Source: CBDAKK01 sp965196605 (GTDB taxonomy: Bacteria; Spirochaetota; Spirochaetia; WTKD01; G963693115). From it: 64,000 bases of DNA. Both the position numbers and the translations under genes were made by a program. Under the pieces are notes generated by a model. The model was not told the DNA's origin and ran no database searches. It saw nothing but the letters and a program-made list of their open reading frames with translations. This document shows, in pieces, positions 26,503-35,522 of this stretch (positions within the stretch are counted from its first letter, which is position 1; each line of letters starts with the position of its first letter). The stretch is taken from positions 62,001 to 126,000 of the forward strand of contig CBDAKK010000004.1 of NCBI GenBank assembly GCA_965196605.1. The letters are read 5' to 3'.

Positions 26503-27639
26503 ATGAAATTAATAAAAGGTATTTCGACTATTATGCTAGGGCTTTTAATAGTCGCCATGGTAGCATGCGGAAAAGACGAGGGCGTTCCATATCGAGAAAA
26601 ATTACTCCGTATGTCGTGGGAAAAAGTTATAGAGTACGCACAGAAAGAAGGAGAGTTGTCGTGGTTTGTGTGGTACTTGCAACCACAGTTTAGGGAAATT
26701 GCACAGGATTTTGAAGAGCATTATGGCATAAAGGTCACTATTCCAGAGGGTACCTTTGATGCAAACCAAAACAAGGCTTTGTCTGAAAAAAATCTTTCTC
26801 TTGGCTCTATTGATGTAATGTCTTATGGTGGAGACAAGATTGCGCAGCTGTATAAAGCAGAGCTTTTTTATGGCCCAATAGATACTGTTATTCCGGGGAT
26901 GGATACCCGAAGAGCGAGCATTGAAGGTGCGTCCACACAAGGCTACGGACTTGCGTACTGGGGTAACCAAACAGGCTTAGCGTATGACCCTGCTCGTATT
27001 ACGGAAGCAGAGCTACCGCAAACTCTTGCGCAGTTTGAGCAGTATATGCAACAAAACCCTAAGATGCTTTCTTTCTGTGACCCAAACGGCGGAGGCTCCG
27101 GAGAGGCTTTTGTAATGACTCTTGTGAGAAACATAGTTCCACAAGAATATGGCAATGAACTAGAGCGTGAAAAAACCGAGGCATGGGAAAAGGCGTGGAA
27201 GTGGTTTGCCGATTATTCAGATAATTACGTTATCACTTCATCAAACCCAGACAGCCTTACACGCCTTAGTGACGGTGAATTTATTATAACCGCGGCATGG
27301 GAAGACCACATGGCAAATTTGCAAAGACAGGGCGCAATAAGCAAGGACTTGAAGTTCTACATTCCTGAAATGGGCATGGCACTCGGCGCAGGTTTTGCTT
27401 CTGTGCTTAAAAACGCCCCTCATCCCGCAGCCTCCTTGGTGTTTTTGCATTGGCTAACTTCAGAAAAAACGCAAACTACCTTTAACAAACGCATGGGCGC
27501 TGCTCCTCAAAACAGCGAGGCGGACGACTCATACGCGCTGGTGCCACAGGTTATGAGACAGTACTCTACAAGCTATGTACCCTCAGCATATCAGCTAGAA
27601 ATGAAAAAGCAGTTTATAGCAAAGGTGTTAATTCAATAG
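26503..27639 (+). CDS. ABC importer substrate-binding lipoprotein
   Basis: This is a 378-residue protein with an AGAGGAG site. A signal peptide with lipobox (VAMVAC, Cys about 23) anchors it outside. The mature part is a type-II periplasmic-binding fold of the PotD/YnjB/FbpA cluster (DVMSYGGDKIAQLYKAEL, GYGLAYWGNQTGLAYD, LSDGEFIITAAWEDHMANLQ). The ligand cannot be read from the sequence; polyamines, phosphonates and ferric iron are precedents in this cluster. First gene of a five-gene operon with an ATPase and two permeases. Confidence 0.88.
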   Translation: MKLIKGISTIMLGLLIVAMVACGKDEGVPYREKLLRMSWEKVIEYAQKEGELSWFVWYLQPQFREIAQDFEEHYGIKVTIPEGTFDANQNKALSEKNLSLGSIDVMSYGGDKIAQLYKAELFYGPIDTVIPGMDTRRASIEGASTQGYGLAYWGNQTGLAYDPARITEAELPQTLAQFEQYMQQNPKMLSFCDPNGGGSGEAFVMTLVRNIVPQEYGNELEREKTEAWEKAWKWFADYSDNYVITSSNPDSLTRLSDGEFIITAAWEDHMANLQRQGAISKDLKFYIPEMGMALGAGFASVLKNAPHPAASLVFLHWLTSEKTQTTFNKRMGAAPQNSEADDSYALVPQVMRQYSTSYVPSAYQLEMKKQFIAKVLIQ

Positions 27640-27642
27640 CGC

Positions 27643-28305
27643 ATGCACTACACAAAAGCGGTCGATTATAAGTTTCACAAGGATGGGAGCGTGAAAAAAT
27701 TTTTAGGGGCAACCATCATCAGTTTTGTAAAGCCACATGAGCCGCTTTATGCAGAAATATGTACCATACGAGAAGAAGCCGAGCATCAGGTTTACGCAAG
27801 TAAGTTTGCGTTTCTTCCCACTTCCTCGTATCACATGACCAATTTTGTGTTGTACAATGACCACCCCTCCGATAGAAACGGCATGGGGTGGTCTTCAAAA
27901 ATAGGCGCAGACAGGCCTTGCGAGGAAATAAATGCACGGTTGCACGAAATGCTGCAGGGCGTGTCGTTTCCAAAGTTGTACCACATGAGGCTGAGCCACA
28001 TAGACGATGCAAGTTTGCGCCTGAGACCAGCAACGCATGAAACTACGCGGGCATTGAAGGAGTTTCGTGACGCGTGCGCAGAGGCGACGGGCATTTACTT
28101 TGCCGACCATGAGAGCTATGAATTTCATGTTACGTATGCCTACAGAATTGTGGAGCTGGAAGGTGCAGAGGAGCAGGCGCTCCAGTTATTATTACAAAAA
28201 CAAACAAAGCGACTGCGAGAGAAATTGCCTGAGTTTACCATAGGTGCTCCGCAGTATTGCACATTTGAGGATATGGCTTATTTTAAGCCACATGGCTTAT
28301 CTTAG
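27643..28305 (+). CDS. DUF1868 2H-phosphoesterase-like protein
   Basis: This is a 220-residue soluble protein. It has the DUF1868 start (KFHKDGSVKKFLGATIISFV) and two His-x-Thr motifs, HMT in SSYHMTNF (about 64-66) and HVT in YEFHVTYAY (about 164-166). These are the paired catalytic motifs of the 2H phosphodiesterase superfamily, which act on cyclic or diester phosphates and on 2'-5' links. It lies 3 nt after the binding-protein gene and 21 nt before the ATPase gene, so it belongs to the importer operon. This suggests that the imported compound or a product of it is a phosphodiester. That step is inference. Confidence 0.8.
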   Translation: MHYTKAVDYKFHKDGSVKKFLGATIISFVKPHEPLYAEICTIREEAEHQVYASKFAFLPTSSYHMTNFVLYNDHPSDRNGMGWSSKIGADRPCEEINARLHEMLQGVSFPKLYHMRLSHIDDASLRLRPATHETTRALKEFRDACAEATGIYFADHESYEFHVTYAYRIVELEGAEEQALQLLLQKQTKRLREKLPEFTIGAPQYCTFEDMAYFKPHGLS

Positions 28306-28326
28306 CAGGTTTATAAGGAGGAAGAT

Positions 28327-29421
28327 ATGGCGCATTTATGCGTTGAAAACATAGTAAAAAAATTTGGGGACTTTTGCGCTGTAGACGATGTGTCGTTTGA
28401 AGCACAGGCAGGTGAATTTGTAACCTTGCTCGGTCCTTCGGGCTGTGGAAAAACGACCTTGCTGAAGAGCATAGGTGGTTTTTTTGATGACTTTAGCAAG
28501 GGGACCATACGCATAGGGGAAGACGTAGTAAACGGCATAGCCCCAGAAAACCGCGACACCGTAATGTGCTTTCAATCCTATGCCTTATTTCCACATTTAA
28601 GTGTTTTTAAAAACGTGTCCTTTGGCTTGGAGCAAAAAAAGATGCACAAGGCCGAAATATACGACAGGGTACAAGAAGTGCTGGAATATGTAGACATGCG
28701 GGCGCACGCTTCTAAGCTGCCGAGTGAGCTTTCAGGTGGACAACAACAGCGCGTTGCTTTAGCGCGCGCCATGGCATTGCGCCCCAGCGTCATTTTGTTT
28801 GATGAGCCCTTGTCAAACTTGGACGCAAAGCTGCGCGAGCGCGTACGCTTTGAAATTAAAGACTTGCAAAAAAAGATGAATTTCACGGCGGTCTACGTAA
28901 CGCATGACCAGCAGGAAGCCCTCGCATTGTCTGACAAAATATTGGTTATGAACAAGGGGCGCATAGAACAAACGGGAGATCCGCGCAGCATTTACAATTA
29001 CCCCGTAAATCGCTTTGTCGCTGATTTTATAGGCACGGCAAATATTATGAAAGCCATGGTTGTTTCTGAAAAAGGACGTGAATATCGCATAGAAAGCCCC
29101 TTAGGCGAACTCTCGGTGTTGCGAAGCGATGAAGCTGCGCGCGAACCAGAAACCGATGCCGTGTATGTTGGTTGGCGACCGGAGAATGTGGTCTTGTTGG
29201 ATGATGCGCAGGGACAAGTTACCATTCCAAACCTTATAAAGGCGCATGTTATGCACATTGCCTTTGAGGGTACCTGCGTACATGTGCTTGCCTACACGGA
29301 GCACAAAAACATGCGCAGTGAGTTTTACATACAAGCGCCACAGTCCTTTGGTGCGCGAAGTACCGATGTGTTTTATTTTCATAATAATGCCGGAAAAACT
29401 GTTTTTTTTAGAATCCTATAA
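28327..29421 (+). CDS. ABC importer ATPase (PotA/FbpC type)
   Basis: This is a 364-residue protein with AAGGAGGAAG before the ATG. Walker A is GPSGCGKTT (about 38-46), the Q-loop CFQSYALFPHL, the signature LSGGQQQRVALARA and Walker B VILFDEPLSNLD, with the switch His in VTHDQ. The C-terminal part is a TOBE-like domain (YVGWRPENVVL) typical of the spermidine/iron/maltose subfamily. It powers the two downstream permeases. Confidence 0.93.
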   Translation: MAHLCVENIVKKFGDFCAVDDVSFEAQAGEFVTLLGPSGCGKTTLLKSIGGFFDDFSKGTIRIGEDVVNGIAPENRDTVMCFQSYALFPHLSVFKNVSFGLEQKKMHKAEIYDRVQEVLEYVDMRAHASKLPSELSGGQQQRVALARAMALRPSVILFDEPLSNLDAKLRERVRFEIKDLQKKMNFTAVYVTHDQQEALALSDKILVMNKGRIEQTGDPRSIYNYPVNRFVADFIGTANIMKAMVVSEKGREYRIESPLGELSVLRSDEAAREPETDAVYVGWRPENVVLLDDAQGQVTIPNLIKAHVMHIAFEGTCVHVLAYTEHKNMRSEFYIQAPQSFGARSTDVFYFHNNAGKTVFFRIL

Positions 29422-29436
29422 TATCAAAAATGCATT

Positions 29437-30303
29437 ATGAGCAGAAGCATATCTAAAGGAAAGCTTATATTCTTGTTGCTGCCCGGCATAGGGTACATTG
29501 CCCTTTGCATGGCAGTGGTTGTCTACATGATATGCGCCCAGAGTTTGGGGCTTTTTAATTATTCCAGTAGCTCTGAAATTTCTTTAGATCATTGGCGCGC
29601 TGTTTTGAGCGACAGGCTTACATGGAAGTTTTTTTTCTATTCCTTTCGGCAAGGCTTTTTGTCAGCCTTTGGCTCTGTACTTTTGGCCTACCCGCTTGCG
29701 CTGTGGTTAAGAAAGTCTTTTCGGGGTTCAAGCGCGCTTACGGTCTTTTTGCGCATACCCATGCTCATTCCGGGCTTGGTCGCTGCTTTTTTATTTTTAA
29801 ACATCATCGCCTATCATGGCTTGTTAAATCAACTGCTTGTTTTTTTAAGAATTATAGACGAGCCAATGCGCATGCAAAACGACAAAATGGGACTGGGCAT
29901 AGTGGTATTACAAATATGGAAAAACACGCCCTTTGCCGTGCTGCTTTTAAGTGCCTCCATGCGCGGTATTTCTTCAGAGGTTATACAGAGTGCACGAGAC
30001 CTAGGCGCTAATAGAATAACCCTTTTGTGGAAGGTAATATTTCCGCTTACGCTTCCTGCCATGCGCGTAGTGCTCATTATAGTTTTCATTGGGGCATTGG
30101 GTGATTTTTCGTTTAACGCCGTGGCAGGCCCGCGTAATTTGCAGTCGCTTTCGCAATATATGGTAACCCTGACGCAGCAGTTGTTTGAGGTAAACCAAGC
30201 AGCCGTTGTCGCGCTCTTGCTCATGGTAGGCTCCTTACTCGGAGTAGTACTACTGGTGTACATTACAAAAATTTTTAAAGTGCGTAGAAAGATAGAAGTA
30301 TGA
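29437..30303 (+). CDS. ABC importer permease (PotB type)
   Basis: This is a 288-residue protein with six predicted membrane segments and the EAA loop QSARDLGANRITLLWKVIFP (about 188-207) that docks on the ATPase. It overlaps the next permease by 4 nt (ATGA). It starts 15 nt after the ATPase gene. It pairs with the PotC-like permease as a heterodimeric channel. Confidence 0.9.
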   Translation: MSRSISKGKLIFLLLPGIGYIALCMAVVVYMICAQSLGLFNYSSSSEISLDHWRAVLSDRLTWKFFFYSFRQGFLSAFGSVLLAYPLALWLRKSFRGSSALTVFLRIPMLIPGLVAAFLFLNIIAYHGLLNQLLVFLRIIDEPMRMQNDKMGLGIVVLQIWKNTPFAVLLLSASMRGISSEVIQSARDLGANRITLLWKVIFPLTLPAMRVVLIIVFIGALGDFSFNAVAGPRNLQSLSQYMVTLTQQLFEVNQAAVVALLLMVGSLLGVVLLVYITKIFKVRRKIEV

Positions 30304-31142
30304 AAACAAGTTATTTGCGTGTATTTACGCGCATGGAGAAGGCGTTGCTTATAGGCGCCATAATTATTGTAATGCTCACGGTTTTTGTGCCCTTGATGAT
30401 GGCTGTCTTGTGGTCATTGGTTTCTTCTGAAACGCCGTGGAGTTACCCAGATGTTTTGCCCCAAAAGTTGAATTTTGACAGATGGGTGGAAGTGTGGAAA
30501 TTTACCGCTATAAAAAAAGCGCTGCTTAACAGCTACATGCTAGCGCCCCTTGTCGCCTTTTTTGCCGTGCTCCTTGCCTTGCCAACTGCGTATGCCTTGG
30601 GGCGTTTTAACTTTAGGGGCAAAACCGCCGTTCAAGTTATAAGCCTCATCCCCATGATTATGCCCGGCATTGCAGTGGCTTTGTTTTTTACGCAGGCCTT
30701 GTATAGCGTGGGGTTTCGCAATCAATTTATAGGCATAGTCATGGGGCATGTGGTGGTGACCATTCCCTTTAGCATACGCATACTCTCATCAGCATTTCAG
30801 AGCATACCTCAGGACATTATAGACGCGGCACAAGACTTGGGTGCAGGCAAGGTCAAAGTGTTTGTAACCGCCTACATGCCAAGCTTGCGCCCCGCAGTAT
30901 TTGCGTCTTTTATTTTTGTGTTTATAAAAAGCATTGAAGAATTTAATATTTCTTACATTCTCGGCTCACCAAATTTTACCACAGTCCCAACCATATTGTT
31001 TAGCTTTTTGGGCTACAACCTTGTGCGCCCCAATGCTGCGGTTGTATCGCTCATATTGTTAATACCCAACCTCATACTCATGTTTGGCATTGAAAAATTT
31101 TTACGCGCAGACAAAATGCTTGGAACGGGTGTTAAAGGCTAA
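30300..31142 (+). CDS. ABC importer permease (PotC type)
   Basis: This is a 280-residue protein with six predicted membrane segments and the EAA loop DAAQDLGAGKVKVFVTAYMP (about 176-195). It is the last gene of the importer operon. Conserved features such as SIEEFN...SPNFTTVPTILFSF resemble PotC and phosphonate or putrescine permeases. Confidence 0.9.
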   Translation: MKTSYLRVFTRMEKALLIGAIIIVMLTVFVPLMMAVLWSLVSSETPWSYPDVLPQKLNFDRWVEVWKFTAIKKALLNSYMLAPLVAFFAVLLALPTAYALGRFNFRGKTAVQVISLIPMIMPGIAVALFFTQALYSVGFRNQFIGIVMGHVVVTIPFSIRILSSAFQSIPQDIIDAAQDLGAGKVKVFVTAYMPSLRPAVFASFIFVFIKSIEEFNISYILGSPNFTTVPTILFSFLGYNLVRPNAAVVSLILLIPNLILMFGIEKFLRADKMLGTGVKG

Positions 31143-31309
31143 GGGCGCCTACCAATTTTGTTTTTGTGGGGGCACGCCCCCACACCCCCGTGTTGTGAGA
31201 CGCTGTAGTGTGCTACGCACGTCTTTCTGTATTACAGCTCACGCTGTTTTCTATGAACGCTTTCTGTTGCCAAGCAGCTATTTTAAATATGCTATCTATT
31301 CGGATGGCT

Positions 31310-31357
31310 GTTCTTTTTTTCTCTTTTTTATGGAGGCAAAAAAGAGAAAAAAAGAAC
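31310..31357 (+). repeat. Polypyrimidine/polypurine hairpin
   Basis: Perfect 20-nt arms (31310-31329 and 31338-31357) flank the loop ATGGAGGC. The arm sequence differs from the copy at 10275, yet complementarity is kept. Confidence 0.75.
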
Positions 31358-31846
31358 CAAAAAAAGAGAAAAAAGCCTCCTGTGTGCTAAAGCAGTAATA
31401 ACATAGATTACTGTGCGCAACTATGAAAAAGAACCAAAACACAAGCGAAGCGAGATGGAGTCCCGTGTAATTAACATGGAGCCGACATCATGGGGCATTA
31501 AGGCTGCCAAGGACGGTACGGGTGCAAACTATTGCATAAGCGCTTTGTGGGGGGGTGTCCCCCCACGCCCCCCGTTGACTAAGACGCTGCTTTGCGCTGC
31601 GCGTGTGAGGGCTACACGCCGTGTGTATTTCGCTTGCGCTGTGTGTGTGCACGCCATTGGTTGCCAAGCAGCTATTTTAAATACGCTATCTATTCGGATG
31701 GCTGTTCTTTTTCTTTTCTTTTACCATCCTTGGCAGCCTATGCGTGCCCTCCATGGCACGGCTGTGAGGACGCAAGAGAAGAAAAGTCGAGAGCGTAGCG
31801 ACAGCCGTAGCAGGGACGCTACGCATTGGCTGCCATGGAGGGTACG

Positions 31847-31901
31847 GCTAGAAACGATTAAAATAAGTGTCGCGAAGCGACACAAAGATGGAGCTTATAG
31901 C
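31847..31901 (-). repeat. Two-stem repeat element, variant A''
   Basis: On the minus strand the inner stem is GTGTCGC with GCGACAC (loop TTC), and the outer stem is GCTATAA with TTTCTAGC (one mismatch). A close copy is at 53650-53704. Confidence 0.65.
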
Positions 31902-31934
31902 AAAAGAACCAAAAAGTCGCGAGCGTAGCGAGGG

Positions 31935-31988
31935 GATGCAAACTATTGCATAAGCACCGCTGTGCGGTGCAAAGATGGAGCTTGCATC
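31935..31988 (-). repeat. Two-stem repeat element, variant A (inverted)
   Basis: Inverted copy of the core at 5149-5202 with both stems preserved. Confidence 0.75.
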
Positions 31989-32186
31989 AAAGAAAAAAAG
32001 AACTGTCATTCGAAGTGTTTGCATAGTGCACTTATGCTTTGGCAACCAAAATTATGGAAGTTCATACATTGAGATTAGGGCACTTGAATTCATGGTAATT
32101 TTTATAAAATATTTCAGTTGTCATACTAGGTTTCCTTAGTGTAAAATTACATTTATATATAAACAACGTAAGTAGAGGCAAAGCAT

Positions 32187-32234
32187 ATGCATTACTATGA
32201 AATACATTTTATGAGCGTAGTCAATTATGGGTGA
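32187..32234 (+). CDS. Possible 15-residue leader peptide before aspA
   Basis: The frame is ATG to TGA, with AGAGGCAA upstream as a ribosome-binding site. Its TGA (32232-32234) overlaps the start of aspA (ATG 32227), so ribosomes ending here could reinitiate. The peptide is MHYYEIHFMSVVNYG. aspA itself has no good ribosome-binding site. Such short frames can arise by chance. Confidence 0.35.
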   Translation: MHYYEIHFMSVVNYG

Positions 32235-33648
32235 AATACGCGTAGAACACGACTTGCTTGGTGAGAAGGAGGTTTCCAATGAGTGTTACTTTGGAATACA
32301 AACTCTTCGAGCGCATGAAAATTTTAAAAACATGAGTGGAGTGCAGCTAAAGCGCTATCCGGTTTTTATATCATCATTTGCTATGGTCAAATATGCCGCC
32401 GCGCGCGCGAATCATGATCTTGGCTTGTTAAACAAAACCATATTCGAGGCAATTGCAAACGCTTGTAAAGAAATCATAGACGGTGCTTTTCATGACCAAT
32501 TTATTGTGGACATGGTACAGGGTGGCGCTGGCACCTCTACAAACATGAATGCGAATGAGGTTATTGCAAACCGCGCTCTTGAAATAATGGGGCATAAAAA
32601 GGGTGAATATCAGCATTGCCATCCCAACAATCACGTTAATTTGTCGCAGTCGACTAATGATGTCTACCCTACTGCATTACGTATTGCGCTTTGGCGGCAC
32701 AACCAGCACTTGATACAAGATATAACACTCTTAGTGGGAGCCTTGAGAAAAAAGGGTGTCGAGTTTAAAAACATCATCAAAATGGGGCGCACGCAGCTGC
32801 AAGATGCGGTGCCCATGACTTTGGGGCAAGAGTTTGAGTCCTATGCAGTTACGCTTGAAGAAGAAGTTGAGCGCTTATTGGAAATGGCAAATTTGTTTTT
32901 AGAAGTCAATATTGGAGCTACGGCAATTGGTACGGGCATAAACGCAGAGCCTGAATATTCGCAATTGTGCATAAAATATTTGCGCGAGATGAGTGGAGAA
33001 TACGTGAAGCTTTCAAGTAACCTTATGGAGGCAACACACGATACGGGTTCTTACATTATATACTCTTCTGCGCTCAAACGGCTTGCGGTGAAACTTTCAG
33101 TAATTTGTAACGATTTGCGCTTGCTCTCTTCTGGCCCGCGTTGTGGACTTAATGAAATAAACTTACCGCCTATGCAACCCGGATCCTCCATTATGCCCGG
33201 TAAGGTTAACCCCGTAATTCCAGAACTCATGAATCAAATTTCTTTCAAGGTTATAGGCAACGACTTATGTGTCACCATGGCAGCCGAGGCAGGGCAGTTG
33301 CAACTGAATGCTATGATGCCCATAATTACGCAGAGTATTTTTGAGTCGGCTCGCATGTTGGAAAAGGGAATAAGAGTTTTGACTAGCCATTGTATAAACG
33401 GCATTAGCGCTAATGAGCAACGTTGTCGTGACATGGTCATGAGCAGCATAGGCATTGTGACCGCGCTTGCACCTATTTTAGGGTATGAGACTACTTCTAG
33501 CCTTGCAAAGGAAGCCCTAGAGACAAACAAAAACGTCTTTGATCTTGTTAGGGAAAAAAAGTTATTTTCAGACGAAGAAATAGAGCAGCTTTTGTCGCCA
33601 GAAAAAATGCTGAGTTCTCGCCTTATGAGTACGCATTCTAAAGAATAA
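32227..33648 (+). CDS. aspA: Aspartate ammonia-lyase
   Basis: This is a 473-residue enzyme of the fumarase/aspartase superfamily, normal length. Signatures are VQGGAGTSTNMNANEV, the HPNNHVNLSQSTNDVYPT region and the mobile loop GSSIMPGKVNPVIPE (about 319-333, catalytic Ser). Aspartase (not class II fumarase) is favoured by the overall pattern, such as the N-terminal EHDLLGEKEV. The reaction is L-aspartate to fumarate plus ammonia. It converges on pntB across a bidirectional terminator. Confidence 0.92.
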   Translation: MGEIRVEHDLLGEKEVSNECYFGIQTLRAHENFKNMSGVQLKRYPVFISSFAMVKYAAARANHDLGLLNKTIFEAIANACKEIIDGAFHDQFIVDMVQGGAGTSTNMNANEVIANRALEIMGHKKGEYQHCHPNNHVNLSQSTNDVYPTALRIALWRHNQHLIQDITLLVGALRKKGVEFKNIIKMGRTQLQDAVPMTLGQEFESYAVTLEEEVERLLEMANLFLEVNIGATAIGTGINAEPEYSQLCIKYLREMSGEYVKLSSNLMEATHDTGSYIIYSSALKRLAVKLSVICNDLRLLSSGPRCGLNEINLPPMQPGSSIMPGKVNPVIPELMNQISFKVIGNDLCVTMAAEAGQLQLNAMMPIITQSIFESARMLEKGIRVLTSHCINGISANEQRCRDMVMSSIGIVTALAPILGYETTSSLAKEALETNKNVFDLVREKKLFSDEEIEQLLSPEKMLSSRLMSTHSKE

Positions 33649-33700
33649 ACCAAGGCAACAGCACACACAGTACGTGCGTAATGTTTAATGAAACGAAAAA

Positions 33701-33728
33701 AAGGATGTGAAGGTTGCTTCACATCCTT
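33701..33728. terminator. Bidirectional terminator between aspA and pntB
   Basis: AAGGATGTGAAG (33701-33712), loop GTTG, then CTTCACATCCTT (33717-33728). A perfect 12-bp stem with T-runs on both strands. Confidence 0.85.
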
Positions 33729-33762
33729 TTTGTTTTAACAAGAGCCTTATGTTGTAAGCATG

Positions 33763-35169
33763 CTATATGCTGGCAATTTCCGCCTTGAGCTTGGTTAAAC
33801 TGTCTTTAGCATCACCAAACAGCATGCGCGTGTTGTCTTTAAAAAACAGTGGGTTTTCTACGCCTGCGTAGCCTGCACGCATGCTGCGCTTGAGTACCAC
33901 AACTGTTTTTGCCAACTTTACGTCCAAAATAGGCATGCCGTAAATTGGGCTACCGGGGCTGTCTTGCGCTGCGGGGTTTACAACGTCATTTGCGCCAATT
34001 ACCAGCACAACGTCCGTGCTCGGAAACTGCTCATTTGCAGGCTCCAATTCAAGCAGCTTTTCATACGGTACTTGTGCCTCTGCCAACAACACGTTCATGT
34101 GCCCCGGCATGCGGCCGGCCACTGGGTGTATGGCATAGGTAACTTGCACTCCACCAGCACTCAGCACCTTTTCGAGGTCATGGCAGGCGTGCTGCGCTTG
34201 TGCTACTGCAAGACCATACCCCGGCACTACAACTACTTGCCCTGCATACTTCAGCTGAATTGCTAAGTCACCGAGGCTCACTTCTTGTATGCTTTTGCCT
34301 TCTGCGCCCTCTACTGACGAACCTGATGATCCAAAGCCTCCGATGATTACGTTAAGGAGGGAGCGGTTCATTGCCTTACACATGAGTATAGTTAGTATGG
34401 TGCCAGAAGAGCCGACTAAAATACCGCCTACTACCATAAAGTTGTTGTTGTACAAAAGCCCCGAGATTGACGCTGCAATACCGCTAAAAGAATTGAGCAA
34501 GGATATAACCACGGGCATGTCACCACCACCTATGGGCGTGACAAAGGTAAACCCGTAGACAAGCGATGCTACCATGAGTAAGGCTAGCATTCCAATAGAA
34601 TTTGGACCTTGCGCAATGATGGTGTACCCAAGAAAAACATTGACAGCCAAAACAAGCAGGTTTATAATTTGCGGGAACGGCAACTTAATTTTGTCACGCA
34701 AAGCCCCAGAAAGTTTGCCCCATGCTACTACCGAACCCGAGAGTGTTATAGAGCCTACAAAAATGGCGAAGACTCCGGTAATAACGCCTGCGACCGTGAT
34801 GGCCGCACCGCCTTGCGAAACCTTGTACATTTCTGTAAAACCTATGAGCATGGAACAGCCGCCACCAAAGCCATTAAAGAGTGAAACCATTTCAGGCATG
34901 GCAGTAAGCGGTACTTTTACCGATGCTACATAGCCAACCGCAGAACCGAGCGCTAAGGCGAGAAAGATGATAACTAAAGCACCTATGGGATTTTGTGCGT
35001 TGCTAATGGGCACAAAAAGAATGACCAATATACCTATTGCCATGCCCACAGCACCAATAAAGTTGCCTCTACGTGCGGTGTCAGGATGCCCCATGTTTTT
35101 TATGCCGTAGATAAACAATATGGTTCCAAGTAAATAGAGAACTTTTACAAGTAGTTCTGTGTAATTCAT
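33763..35169 (-). CDS. pntB: NAD(P) transhydrogenase beta subunit
   Basis: This is a 468-residue membrane protein. The first 260 residues hold about nine membrane segments. The C-terminal NADP(H)-binding domain III shows the GYGLAVAQAQH fingerprint, HPVAGRMPGHMNVLLAEA and VLVIGANDVVNPAA. It couples hydride transfer between NADH and NADP+ to proton movement. It overlaps pntAB by 4 nt, as the third gene of the operon. Confidence 0.95.
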   Translation of the reverse strand: MNYTELLVKVLYLLGTILFIYGIKNMGHPDTARRGNFIGAVGMAIGILVILFVPISNAQNPIGALVIIFLALALGSAVGYVASVKVPLTAMPEMVSLFNGFGGGCSMLIGFTEMYKVSQGGAAITVAGVITGVFAIFVGSITLSGSVVAWGKLSGALRDKIKLPFPQIINLLVLAVNVFLGYTIIAQGPNSIGMLALLMVASLVYGFTFVTPIGGGDMPVVISLLNSFSGIAASISGLLYNNNFMVVGGILVGSSGTILTILMCKAMNRSLLNVIIGGFGSSGSSVEGAEGKSIQEVSLGDLAIQLKYAGQVVVVPGYGLAVAQAQHACHDLEKVLSAGGVQVTYAIHPVAGRMPGHMNVLLAEAQVPYEKLLELEPANEQFPSTDVVLVIGANDVVNPAAQDSPGSPIYGMPILDVKLAKTVVVLKRSMRAGYAGVENPLFFKDNTRMLFGDAKDSLTKLKAEIASI

Positions 35170-35501
35170 GAGGAAGCCTCCTGCGCATCGTTTTTCTTAA
35201 ATTTTTCTAGCATGCGGTTGGTGACGGCAAAGCCTCCGACAACATTTATCATGCCCAAAAAGACGGCAAGAGCACCAAGCGTAATAGCAAGTGGGTCTTG
35301 AAACCCCGCCACTCGTACAAGGTAAATGCCTCCTACTACCGTCACCCCACTTATTGCGTTTGCCCCTGACATAAGCGGCGTGTGCAAGAGCGTGGGTACT
35401 TTCCCTATTATCTCCATACCTACAAAGGTTGCAAAAATAAGCAGGGTGATAACATCAAAATTGACGCTAAGCCAATCGAGAATTGAAGTAATTATATTCA
35501 T
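35166..35501 (-). CDS. pntAB: NAD(P) transhydrogenase alpha subunit, membrane part
   Basis: This is a 111-residue protein with three hydrophobic segments, equal to the C-terminal membrane domain of single-chain PntA. It is a separate gene here, as in Rhodospirillum-type three-gene systems. The motif PLMSGANAISGVTVVGGI is typical. It lies between pntA and pntB and overlaps pntB by 4 nt. Confidence 0.93.
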   Translation of the reverse strand: MNIITSILDWLSVNFDVITLLIFATFVGMEIIGKVPTLLHTPLMSGANAISGVTVVGGIYLVRVAGFQDPLAITLGALAVFLGMINVVGGFAVTNRMLEKFKKNDAQEASS

Positions 35502-35522
35502 AGTTCTCTCCTTAAATTTGTA

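Larger units (their letters stand above)
31143..32080. repeat. Intergenic repeat block (about 940 bp)
   Basis: No gene is visible. It contains G/C hairpins at 31166-31183 and 31546-31566, a perfect 20-bp polypyrimidine hairpin (31310-31357), two direct copies of a segment with CAGCTATTTTAAATA and CTATCTATTCGGATGGCTG (near 31275 and 31667), and inverted two-stem elements at 31847-31901 and 31935-31988. Several modules are inverted relative to the other blocks. Confidence 0.75.

Noticed and set aside
31413..31928. 171-codon frame after the ABC operon
   Set aside because: It runs through several shared repeat modules and has no recognisable protein sequence or start site.
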